Assembly: GCA_963724535.1 (NCBI GenBank)
Contig: CAVRVD010000007.1
Coordinates: forward strand, 1 to 64,000
Direction: 5' to 3'
Length of the DNA: 64,000 nucleotides
From: JADJPO01 sp963724535
GTDB lineage: Bacteria > Actinomycetota > Actinomycetes > Actinomycetales > Kineosporiaceae
The stretch's first letter is position 1, and the number at the start of each line of letters is the position of its first letter. Both the position numbers and the translations under genes were made by a program. Below, one piece after another: positions 8,181-15,627 of the stretch. The notes under the pieces were generated by a model. The model made no database searches. It saw only the letters and a program-made list of their open reading frames with translations, and was not told the origin of the DNA.

Positions 8181-10702
8181 GCACGGTCAAGGGCCGCCAC
8201 CGTCACCTCGACGCCCCGCAGCCGTCGACAATCCCAGCCGGCACGCCGACGGCCCGGCCCGGGGCCGGCGCGGACGTCCGGGCCCTGCTGGCACAGTTCC
8301 CGGCCCGCCCGCTGGCCACGACATGGCCGGCCACCGAGCAGCCACGCGATCAGGTCCTGCAGCGTCTGCTCGCGCCACCGTTCGTCGCCGCCAGCACCGC
8401 CTCCCAGCACGCCCGCCGCAGAGGGCTACGCAGGCTGCTGGACTGGCTCGCCGACTTCCCCGGATCCACCTGGCAGGACCGATGGAGCGCCAGCGGAGCC
8501 GAGGAACTGGGCAACGCGGCCTGGCGGGACCTGCCGATGTCCTGGATCCGTGCGCACGGGATCGGGTTCGCCGATGCGTCCTACCTTCACCTTGGCGGCG
8601 CGCTGCGGCTGCTGATCTGCGGCGATGTGATCCGCCCGTCGGTGACCTGGCTGACCATCCCGGTCGCGACCCGTTGCCTGTCCTCGGAGATGGCCCGGGT
8701 CCGTGACCGCGAAGGGTTCACCGCGTTGAACGGGTTGTTCGAGGCAGGGCTGCAACGGTCCGGGATGAGACCCAACGTCACCACCAGGTTCGAGCCCCTG
8801 GCCCGGATCGCCACGATCATGGCGGTCAAGGGCGGCACCGTCCGAGACGTCAACGTCGGGGACTGCATGGAGTTGCTGATCCACCTGTCCGAGAACGGCG
8901 TGGGCAACGGATACGCCCGCAACAGTCTGCGTTTCTACCAGCTCCTGCACGCTCTCGGCTCCTTCCCGCCGCAGGCACCCGCGACGGTGCGGGTGTTCCG
9001 GACCCGGGGACAGCAATCCGTCGAACAGCTCATCGATCGGTACGACATCGCCTGCTGCCCGGTCCGCGACCTGCTCGTGGACTACGTGCGTGAACGTCAG
9101 GTCGGCGTCGACCACGGGACGCTCCGCAACCTGACCTACCAACTCGGCTACCTGTTCTGGAAGGACCTCGAACGTCACCACCCCGGCATCAGCGACCTGC
9201 GGCTCACCCCGCAGATCGCCTCGGCCTGGAAACAACGCGTCGCGGTCCTGACCACCAGCAGCGGCACCAGACAACGCGCCGGGGCCCTGAACTGCATGAC
9301 CGTCGTGCGTGCCTTCTACCTGGACATCGCGCACTGGGCGACCGAAGATCCCGCCCGGTGGGGCCCGTGGGTGGTGCCCTGCCCGATCCGGCTCCAGGAG
9401 GCCTCCCACACCAAGGAACGCACTCAACGCAAGTCGCGGATGGACCAGCGCACCCGCGAACGCATCCCGGTCCTGCCCGTCCTGATCGCCGCGGTCGACA
9501 AGGCACGCCGCGACAGCGCCGAACGCCTGGCCGCCGCCCGCTCCGTCGCCCCCGGTCAAGAGTTCACCGCCGCCGACCAGCGACTACGCCGGGCGGTGAT
9601 GACCCGCAACGCCGGCGCCCGAATCTGGGCCGACGACCTCGACACCGGCCAGCGGCGTGACCTCATCCTGGAGGAGCATCGAGGTTTCTGGACCTGGGCC
9701 ATCGTGGAGATCCTGCGCAGCACCGGAATTCGTATCGAGGAACTGACCGAGATCAGCCATCACAGCTTCGTCCAATACAGACTTCCCTCCACCGGTGAAT
9801 TGATCCCGCTGCTGCACATCATCCCCTCGAAGACCGACACCGAACGACTACTCGTCATTTCTCCGGAGCTGGCCGACGTGCTCGGCGTCATCGTCCACCG
9901 GATCCGGGACGACAGCGGAGCGGTTCCACTGGTGATCGCCTACGACAAGCAGGAACGCACCTGGAACCCGCCCCGGCCGATCCTGTTCCAACGGCGACTG
10001 CGGTTGGAGAACCGTCCCATCGGCGACAACGCCATCCGTGACCTGCTCAAACACGCCTTGGCAGGCAGCGGCATCACCGACGCCAGCGGCCACCCGATCG
10101 TGTTCGCCCCGCACGACCTGCGGAGGATCTTCGTCACCGACGCTGTGATGAACGGGATGCCACCCCACATCGCGCAACTCGTCTGCGGCCACAAGGACAT
10201 CAACACCACGATGGGCTACAAGGCCGTCTATCCCGAAGAAGTCATCAACGGCCATCGCGCGTTCATCGCCCGGCGGCGAGCACAACGTCCGACCGGAGAA
10301 TACCGGCTCCCGACCGACGAGGAATGGCAGGAGTTCCTCGGCCACTTCGAACGCCGCAAGGTCGCCCTGGGCGACTGCGGGCGTGCCTATGCCACCGCCT
10401 GCATCCATGAGCACAGCTGCCTTCGCTGCCCGCTACTTCGCCCCGACCCAGCCCAGCGATCACGGCTGGTCGAGATCCTCGCCAACCTCGACGGCCGCAT
10501 CGCCGAGGCCCAACGTGAGGGCTGGCGCGGGGAACTCGAGGGGCTCCAGGTCAGCCTCGCCGGGGCACGGGCCAAACTCGCCCAGCTGGACGCCATGGCA
10601 GCTCGCCGCAACACCGCCGTCCACCTGGGAGTCCCTCGCCTCCCCGACGTCGGGCAGACCATCCCCGCCACCAGACCGAACCGGAACGACGGCCGCTCAT
10701 GA
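8177..10702 (+). CDS. Large tyrosine recombinase, TnpB-like
   Basis: 841 residues, larger than TnpB of Tn554 (630). Residues 1-500 form a long helical N-terminal region of unknown detail. The catalytic domain carries Arg519 (RSTGIRIEELTEI), Lys552 (IPSKTDTERLLV), His646 and Arg649 (APHDLRRIFVTD), His672 (VCGHKDINTTMGY) and Tyr681. After it lies a Cys/His cluster (CIHEHSCLRCPLLRPDP, about residues 740-756) that may bind zinc, then a helical, possibly coiled-coil tail. Both flanking genes overlap it by 4 bases, implying translational coupling. It probably acts with the TnpA-like recombinase in strand exchange, by analogy with Tn554. Confidence 0.9.
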   Translation: MSTVKGRHRHLDAPQPSTIPAGTPTARPGAGADVRALLAQFPARPLATTWPATEQPRDQVLQRLLAPPFVAASTASQHARRRGLRRLLDWLADFPGSTWQDRWSASGAEELGNAAWRDLPMSWIRAHGIGFADASYLHLGGALRLLICGDVIRPSVTWLTIPVATRCLSSEMARVRDREGFTALNGLFEAGLQRSGMRPNVTTRFEPLARIATIMAVKGGTVRDVNVGDCMELLIHLSENGVGNGYARNSLRFYQLLHALGSFPPQAPATVRVFRTRGQQSVEQLIDRYDIACCPVRDLLVDYVRERQVGVDHGTLRNLTYQLGYLFWKDLERHHPGISDLRLTPQIASAWKQRVAVLTTSSGTRQRAGALNCMTVVRAFYLDIAHWATEDPARWGPWVVPCPIRLQEASHTKERTQRKSRMDQRTRERIPVLPVLIAAVDKARRDSAERLAAARSVAPGQEFTAADQRLRRAVMTRNAGARIWADDLDTGQRRDLILEEHRGFWTWAIVEILRSTGIRIEELTEISHHSFVQYRLPSTGELIPLLHIIPSKTDTERLLVISPELADVLGVIVHRIRDDSGAVPLVIAYDKQERTWNPPRPILFQRRLRLENRPIGDNAIRDLLKHALAGSGITDASGHPIVFAPHDLRRIFVTDAVMNGMPPHIAQLVCGHKDINTTMGYKAVYPEEVINGHRAFIARRRAQRPTGEYRLPTDEEWQEFLGHFERRKVALGDCGRAYATACIHEHSCLRCPLLRPDPAQRSRLVEILANLDGRIAEAQREGWRGELEGLQVSLAGARAKLAQLDAMAARRNTAVHLGVPRLPDVGQTIPATRPNRNDGRS

Positions 10703-11094
10703 CAACCGTCGAACCACCCCTGGCCGGACTGCTGCGCGCCTGCGCCCGCGGGTTCTACCCCGACGAAGCCGGCATCGGGCTCCTCATCGATCACGCCACG
10801 TTCCTGCGCCGCGACGACTTCCGCGAACAGTTCATCGAGGTCGACAGCAGCACCGGCGACCCAACCGAACTGGCCACCGTCAACTGGCTCGACGCCATCG
10901 ACGCGCTGGAGTCCGGCGGACTGTGTTGCTCCAATGGAGAGGAGAAGATCCTCCGCCTGGCCGCCAGCCTGGTCGACGGCCTACCCGTGAGCCTTCGTGA
11001 CACTCTCACCGGGATCGACGACCGCAACACCCAGTTCGTGATCAAGGCCATGCTGCACGCCACCGGACACCAGCAGCCACACCAGATCCCATGA
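10699..11094 (+). CDS. Small third protein of the recombinase element, TnpC-like
   Basis: 131 residues, overlapping the upstream recombinase by ATGA. It has an N-terminal helical region (LAGLLRACARGFYPDEAGIG split over the helix), a middle part with acidic residues (FREQFIEVDSS) and no catalytic recombinase motif. Position and size match Tn554 TnpC (125 residues), which affects efficiency and orientation of transposition; that function is inferred from position only. The stop lies 22 bases before the right boundary, so the genes fill the element from end to end. Confidence 0.75.
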   Translation: MTTVEPPLAGLLRACARGFYPDEAGIGLLIDHATFLRRDDFREQFIEVDSSTGDPTELATVNWLDAIDALESGGLCCSNGEEKILRLAASLVDGLPVSLRDTLTGIDDRNTQFVIKAMLHATGHQQPHQIP

Positions 11095-11116
11095 TCCCTG
11101 ATGGTTCAGAGAAGAC

Positions 11117-11467
11117 TCCCACTCACCGTTCGCCTGCCTACTGGTGGGCCAACCCACCCTGCGACGGCGGATCAAGCTCGGCACCTTCGCCGCCCTCGAC
11201 CAACGGATCACGCTGCGCTACGCGATGACCGGGATGACCGACACCGAGACCGCCAGCTACATCGCCCACCACCTCAAGCTCGCCGGCCGATCCGACACCC
11301 TGTTCAGCGACGACGCCATCACCCTGATCCACCAGGTCTCCCGCGGCCTACCCCGAGCGGTGAACAACCTCGCCATCCAAGCCCTCGTCGCCGCCTACGC
11401 CGCCAAGAAGGCCATCGTCGACGAATCCTCCGCCCGAGCCGCCGTCACCGAGGTCACGGCAGAATGA
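11117..11467 (+). pseudogene. Transposition AAA+ ATPase, C-terminal part
   Basis: The frame resumes exactly after the nested element with SHSPFACLLVGQPTLRRRI, then FAALDQRITLRYAMTGM and the lid helices ending HQVSRGLPRAVNNLAIQAL. These are the sensor-2/lid features of ExeA- and TniB-like ATPases. Joined to 6381-6841 the protein would be about 270 residues, a normal size. It has no start of its own; the ATG nearest its beginning (11101) lies inside the nested element and is in another frame. Confidence 0.85.
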
Positions 11468-11512
11468 GGACCACCACGACACCCTGACGAACAAGCCGAC
11501 AACACGAACATC

Positions 11513-11541
11513 AAGCCCCGCCGGCCACGCCGGCGGGGCTT
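11513..11541 (+). terminator. Rho-independent-type hairpin ending the transposon genes
   Basis: A perfect 13-base stem (aagccccgccggc with gccggcggggctt) with the 3-base loop cac lies 45 bases after the ATPase stop. The stem begins with AA and ends in TT, so it could serve both strands. Confidence 0.75.
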
Positions 11542-11601
11542 GGTCATGCCGAGACCACGTCATCACCACGAACGCCGCGGTCATCCTCATCTGCAGCGTC
11601 G

Positions 11602-12372
11602 GTCAACAACCGCGTCGACGACGGCTGGGTGATCAAGGGCGCGACCGCTCTGCTCGCCCGGCGGGTCTCGGTGCGCCACACCCTCGACATCGACGTCTAT
11701 CGCGCCGGCGCCATCGCGGACGTCGAGCGCCTCGTCCGCGACGCAGCCGGCCTCGACATCGGGGACTGGATGCACTTCGACATCGGCGCCTCGGTCACGG
11801 TCGAAGCCGCCGGCGCCCAAGCCTCCAGGGCCAAGGTCCGCTCGTTCGTCGGGACGAAGCTGTGGGCCGCGTTCCAGATCGACATCGTCGCCGACGGGAT
11901 CCTCGTCACCGGCGAGCCAGACCTCGCCCTGCCCCTGACCGCCGTCGACGACCGCGCTGTCGAGGAACGCCAACCGTGGAGGGTGTACCCACTCGTCGAC
12001 CACATCGCCGACAAGATCTGCGCCATTCTCGAACACCACCACGGACGAGCCTCGACTCGCGTCAAGGACCTCATCGACCTCGTCGCCATCACCCAGCGCG
12101 GCACCGTCACCGCCGAGGCCCAGATCCGCGCCCTCACCACCGAGGCCGCCCGACGCCACCTCACCCTGCCCGAGACCTTCGACATCCCCGACCGACAGAT
12201 CTGGGCCCCCACCTACCGATCCCAGGCCCGCCACACCACAGGACTCCACGTCGCAGACCTGGACCATGCCCACCGCATCGTCCGCGCGTTCGTCGACCCC
12301 CTCCTTGCCGGAACAGCCACGGGCGCATGGAACCCAGCCACCCAATGCTGGGACACCTCGACGCCAACCTGA
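11602..12372 (+). pseudogene. AbiEii/AbiGii-type nucleotidyltransferase toxin, 5'-truncated
   Basis: The coding frame starts abruptly at about 11602 with NNRVDDGWVIKGATALLARR, then RHTLDIDVYR, the GSx10DxD-like nucleotidyltransferase core of the AbiEii family in which GA(T)xL replaces the usual glycine motif. Later DHIADKICAILEHH and RVKDLIDLVAI match the family. An in-frame GTG/ATG near 11629 gives at most 247 residues, missing the N-terminal helix that normally precedes the KGG/KGA motif. No AbiEi-type antitoxin gene is found in the window. The transposon lies directly upstream, so its insertion or a deletion at its right end probably removed the 5' end and the antitoxin. Confidence 0.7.
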
Positions 12373-12381
12373 GAACCAGAA

Positions 12382-12406
12382 ACATATACCCCACCTGGGT
12401 ATGTGT
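12382..12406 (+). terminator. Hairpin downstream of the AbiEii-like gene
   Basis: The arms acatataccc and gggtatgtgt pair over 10 positions (one G-T wobble) around the loop cacct, 10 bases past the stop. A second short palindrome (tgatc aac gatca) follows at 12406-12418. Together they suggest a terminator. Confidence 0.45.
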
Positions 12407-12638
12407 GATCAACGATCACCGACCTTGATCCACCCCGTGCATTCCCCGCAAGAAGGCACACGCGGCCACGAACGCCCGATGCCCCGCACCCAGTCCAGCC
12501 GCATCCACGCAGGTCAGCGGCACATCAGGAAGACGAGGCCTCGAACACGGGCGGTGACACGGACCGCTCCGGCTCGCGGCCGCTGTGCATACCCCCACCC
12601 TGCGTGTTTGCGCAGCTCAGAGGCGTGTTGATCTTGGG

Positions 12639-12720
12639 TGGCGGGTGATGGATTCGAACCAACGTAGGCTGTGCCGACGGTTTTACAGACCGCTCCCTTT
12701 GGCCACTCGGGCAACCCGCC
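12639..12720 (-). tRNA. tRNA-Tyr (anticodon GTA)
   Basis: Read on the minus strand: acceptor arm GGCGGGT at the 5' end pairs with ACCCGCC before the discriminator A; D-loop with GAGTGGCC; anticodon loop CTGTAAA giving GTA for tyrosine; a long class II variable arm; and a T arm with GGTTCGAATCC. 82 bases; CCA is not encoded (CCC follows the discriminator). Its 3' end faces the accessory region to the left. Confidence 0.95.
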
Positions 12721-12834
12721 ATGCTCGGTCGACCAGACCCCAGAGGTGCCCGACGACATCGCGGATGGAAGGATAGCAAGATCCCAGTCCACCCCGTGCA
12801 ACGCGGGGACGCATCCAGCGCAGGAGGACACGCC

Positions 12835-13326
12835 GTGGCCGCCGACAGCTCGTTCGACGTGGTGAGCAAGGTGGACCGTCAGGAGGTCGACAACGCCCTC
12901 AACCAGGCCGCCAAGGAGATCTCGCAGCGCTACGACTTCAAGGGCGTGGGCGCCTCGATCGAGTGGAGCGGCCAGGCCATCGTGCTGAAGGCCAACAGCG
13001 AGGAGCGGGTCAAGGCCGTTCTGGACGTCTTCGAGACCAAGCTGGTCAAGCGCGGCGTCTCGCTCAAGGCCCTGGACGCCGGCGAGCCGAAGGCCTCCGG
13101 CAAGGAGTACCGGCTCGACGCCGCCATCAAGGAGGGCCTGAGCCAGGAGAACGCCAAGAAGATCTCCAAGCTGATCCGCGACGACGGGCCCAAGGGGATC
13201 AAGGCCTCGATCACCGGTGACGAGCTGCGTGTGTCCAGCAAGAGCCGCGACGACCTGCAGTCCGTCATCGCACTGCTGAAGAACGCTGACCTCGACGTCG
13301 CGCTCCAGTTCGTCAACTACCGCTGA
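12835..13326 (+). CDS. yajQ: YajQ family (DUF520) nucleotide-binding protein
   Basis: 163 residues covering the whole YajQ fold: SSFDVVSKVDRQEVDNALNQ, then RYDFKGV and a C-terminal KDDGPKG-like element (IRDDGPKGIKASITG) with the terminal DVALQFVNYR. YajQ proteins bind nucleic acid, and some bind cyclic di-GMP and act as effectors; which role applies here is unknown. GTG at 12835 follows AGGAGG by seven bases and gives the family N-terminus. The gene is divergent from tRNA-Tyr and convergent with the lipoprotein gene. Its upstream DNA (12783-12826) is partly repeated beyond the tRNA. Confidence 0.9.
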   Translation: MAADSSFDVVSKVDRQEVDNALNQAAKEISQRYDFKGVGASIEWSGQAIVLKANSEERVKAVLDVFETKLVKRGVSLKALDAGEPKASGKEYRLDAAIKEGLSQENAKKISKLIRDDGPKGIKASITGDELRVSSKSRDDLQSVIALLKNADLDVALQFVNYR

Positions 13327-13402
13327 CGGAGCCCCGACACGCGGCCGACCCGGCATGGTGCTCCCACTGCCAGGGGAGATCGCCGAGGGCTCACCGATCC
13401 GG

Positions 13403-14218
13403 CTACGGGCAGAGCTCGCCGCCGCCCGGCGCCCCCCTGGCGCAGAACGAGGTCGCTTCGACGGACTTGAGCGAGAACCGCCCTGCCCCGTCCGGCTGCC
13501 CGAACACCACCAGCCGCAGCGCCCGAACCGAGTCGTCGCCGAGACCGACCACGTCATAGGTGACCTCGCCGAGATCGCCCTGGGACGGTGCCTTCGACAT
13601 CACCACGGTGGACGGTGGGTCGGTGCTGGACAACGCCCGCGCAACGACCTGACCGAGCTGTGCCATGCCGGCCTCGACCGGACGGCGTCCCAGGAGCTCG
13701 ACCACTCGGGCGGTGAGGTCCTCGGTACCGTCCCGGACGGCGAGGTACCGCAGACTGGCCCAGCCCGTCGTCCCGCTTCCGGTCATCTCCGCCCAGTACG
13801 AGCCACCGGGCACCTGCCAGCCCCGACCGGTCAGCACCAGCCCACCGGAGAGCGGGTCGAGGGTGCGCACCACCGCGAAGGACGTCCCCGGACCCGACCG
13901 CAGGTTCAGCACGCTGTCGTGGCGCACCCCGATCACGGCCATCACCGAGCTGGCCTCGTACGGCAGGTCGACGGCCGACCCCGGCGTGGGCCCGCCCGAT
14001 GACCCGGACGACGCCGCCGCGCTCGCCGAGACCGTCGGCGACCCGGACGCCGAGGCGTCCGGTGACCCAGATGCCGAGATGTCGGCTGAGCTGCCACCGG
14101 AGTCGGAGCCCGCCGAGGGGCGTTCCTGGTCGCTGGTGGTGGCGCCGTCCCCACCGCACCCGGTCAGCGACACCACCGCGATCACGAGGGACGTCCCGAC
14201 TCTCTGCAGCGGCTTCAT
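13403..14218 (-). CDS. Lipoprotein with an SH3-like domain
   Basis: 271 residues. Signal peptide MKPLQRVGTSLVIAVVSL ends in the lipobox LTGC, so it should be anchored outside the membrane by lipid. A 50-residue Ser/Gly/Ala-rich linker follows, then an SH3b-like domain (VLNLRSGPGTSFAVVRTLDPL to TGWASLRYLAV in two pieces), which commonly binds cell-wall peptide. The remainder (about residues 165-271) is unrecognised and contains two Cys near the end that could form a disulfide. ATG 14218 is preceded by GGGAGG and gives a clean signal peptide. Its ligand is not known. Confidence 0.8.
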   Translation of the reverse strand: MKPLQRVGTSLVIAVVSLTGCGGDGATTSDQERPSAGSDSGGSSADISASGSPDASASGSPTVSASAAASSGSSGGPTPGSAVDLPYEASSVMAVIGVRHDSVLNLRSGPGTSFAVVRTLDPLSGGLVLTGRGWQVPGGSYWAEMTGSGTTGWASLRYLAVRDGTEDLTARVVELLGRRPVEAGMAQLGQVVARALSSTDPPSTVVMSKAPSQGDLGEVTYDVVGLGDDSVRALRLVVFGQPDGAGRFSLKSVEATSFCARGAPGGGELCP

Positions 14219-14398
14219 CACGCGCCTCCCTCTGCCTGGCCCGCATGCCATGCATGTCCGAGCATCGGTCCCCCAGACCACGACAGCCTTGCGACACTCC
14301 GAGGACGCGCCAGAACCGCGCGGGGTTGACCTGAGCCCGTCGATCCACCCCCGCGGTGCTACACCAGAGCGTGGGGACCGCGGCGCGTGCTCGTGCGG

Positions 14399-14566
14399 TC
14401 AGCGCCCCAGCAGCGGGACGAGCACGTTGCCGAGCACGCCGAGCCCGACCAGGCCGTACAGCGGCAGCCCGGCGAGCAGGCCGCCGGCCCGGTTCCGCTT
14501 CATGGCCACCATCGCGGACGACGGACGGCGCGGCTTGCGCGGAACGCCGGGCGGCACCGGACTCAT
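14399..14566 (-). CDS. Small hypothetical membrane protein
   Basis: 55 residues: a short basic, Pro-rich N-terminus (PPGVPRKPRRPSS) followed by one hydrophobic segment (AGGLLAGLPLYGLVGLGVLG) and a short tail. It starts 31 bases after the htpX stop on the same strand, so it could be co-transcribed with htpX. No good ribosome binding site is visible, and no family is recognised. Confidence 0.4.
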   Translation of the reverse strand: MSPVPPGVPRKPRRPSSAMVAMKRNRAGGLLAGLPLYGLVGLGVLGNVLVPLLGR

Positions 14567-14597
14567 CACGAGTTCACCGCCGGTCTCGACGGGATGC

Positions 14598-15458
14598 CTA
14601 AAGGCTGCGCCCGGCCATCTGCTCCAGCCGGGCGATCCGGTCCGGCATCGGCGGGTGGGTGCTGAACAGCTTGCTGACGCCGCCGGCCCGGAACGGGTTG
14701 GCAATCATCATGTGACTGGCGTTGACCAACCGGCCCTCGGGCGGCAGCGGCAGCCGCTGGGTGCCGACCGCCAGCTTGCGCAGCGCGGAAGCCAACGCCA
14801 ACGGGTCCTCGGTCAGCCGGGCGCCGTCCTCGTCCGCGTCGTACTCACGGGTGCGGCTGACCGCCATCTGGATCACCCCGGCCGCCAGCGGACCGAGGAA
14901 CAGCAGCAACATGGCTGCGAACGGGTTCGACCGGCCACCGTCGCGGCTGCCGCCGAAGAAGTAGGCGAAGTTGGCGACGAAGGTGATCGCGCTGGCCATC
15001 GCGCCGGCGACCGAGGAGGTGAGGATGTCTCGGTTGTAGACGTGCATCAGCTCGTGGCCCAGGACGCCGCGCAGCTCACGCTCGTCGAGGATCTGCATGA
15101 TCCCCTCGGTCACGCACACCTTGGCGTGGCGCGGGTTACGCCCGGTCGCGAACGCGTTCGGGGCCTTCGTCGGGGAGATGTACAGCGCCGGCATCGGCTG
15201 GTGGGCTCGGGTGGACAGGTCCCGGACGATCCGATAGACCTGCGGCGCCTCGGCCTCGCTCAGCGGCCGGGCTCGCATCGCCCGGATCGCCATCGTGCCC
15301 GAGTTCCAGTAGGCGAAGCCGTTCATCGCCAGCGCGATGACCAGCGCGATGACCAGACCCTGCCGGCCGGCGACGGCACCGCCGGCCATGACCACGAAGG
15401 CCCCCATGCCGCCGAGCAGCAGGGCGGTCTTCAGCCCGTTGTAGTGACGATGCCCCAT
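14598..15458 (-). CDS. htpX: Membrane zinc metalloprotease HtpX
   Basis: 286 residues. Two N-terminal membrane segments (about 10-28 and 33-50), the zinc motif HELMH at residues 135-139, two further membrane segments (about 150-170 and 180-200) and the third zinc ligand region (REYDADEDGARLT). It ends in STHPPMPDRIARLEQM, a family hallmark. HtpX is a membrane-bound M48 peptidase that degrades damaged membrane proteins. ATG 15458 with upstream AGGAG is preferred over upstream starts. It follows nuoN-2 after 169 bases on the same strand, an arrangement recalled from Streptomyces. Confidence 0.95.
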   Translation of the reverse strand: MGHRHYNGLKTALLLGGMGAFVVMAGGAVAGRQGLVIALVIALAMNGFAYWNSGTMAIRAMRARPLSEAEAPQVYRIVRDLSTRAHQPMPALYISPTKAPNAFATGRNPRHAKVCVTEGIMQILDERELRGVLGHELMHVYNRDILTSSVAGAMASAITFVANFAYFFGGSRDGGRSNPFAAMLLLFLGPLAAGVIQMAVSRTREYDADEDGARLTEDPLALASALRKLAVGTQRLPLPPEGRLVNASHMMIANPFRAGGVSKLFSTHPPMPDRIARLEQMAGRSL

Positions 15459-15627
15459 CCGGCCACTCCTGGTTCTGCCAGCCCGGTCGGTTTCGGCCGG
15501 GCCGATCATCTCTGATCGCCTTGGCACAACGCCGCGGGGCCCGCGCCCGTTCCCGCCCCACCCCACCACCGTCGAAGCCGGGTGCGGCATGGGCGCTCGG
15601 CCCCCGATCAGGACGACACACCCCGGA

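Larger units (their letters stand above)
6842..11116 (+). mobile_element. Tn554-like tyrosine-recombinase element nested in the ATPase gene
   Basis: Between codon Asp (gac 6839-6841) and codon Ser (tcc 11117-11119) of the ATPase lies 4,275 bases holding only three tightly coupled genes: two full tyrosine recombinases (420 and 841 residues) and a 131-residue third protein. This is the size order and gene order of tnpA-tnpB-tnpC of Tn554 (361, 630, 125 residues). The triplet gac occurs at both junctions. No terminal inverted repeats were seen, as in Tn554, and there is no cargo gene. Removing the insert restores the ATPase reading frame exactly (4,275 = 3 x 1,425). RIT elements, which have three recombinases, are an alternative family, but the third protein here has no recombinase motifs. 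Confidence 0.85.
4221..11541 (+). mobile_element. Decayed DDE transposon (HTH protein, transposase, AAA+ ATPase), interrupted by a nested recombinase element
   Basis: Three collinear genes (4221-4826, 4893-6384 and an ATPase split between 6381-6841 and 11117-11467) end in a strong hairpin at 11513-11541. The order transposase then ATPase with an ATGA overlap matches two-component DDE transposons of the TniA/TniB or IS481-plus-ATPase kind. Given limits are the coding core; true ends are unresolved and lie between about 3780-4220 and 11542-11605. Transposase and ATPase each carry a frameshift and the ATPase is also interrupted, so the element cannot move by itself as read. Confidence 0.75.

Noticed and set aside
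3900..11610. Terminal inverted repeats of the outer transposon
   Set aside because: Comparison of 3774-4220 with the reverse complement of 11542-11605 gave only a weak, gapped resemblance (around TGACCG), not enough to place ends.
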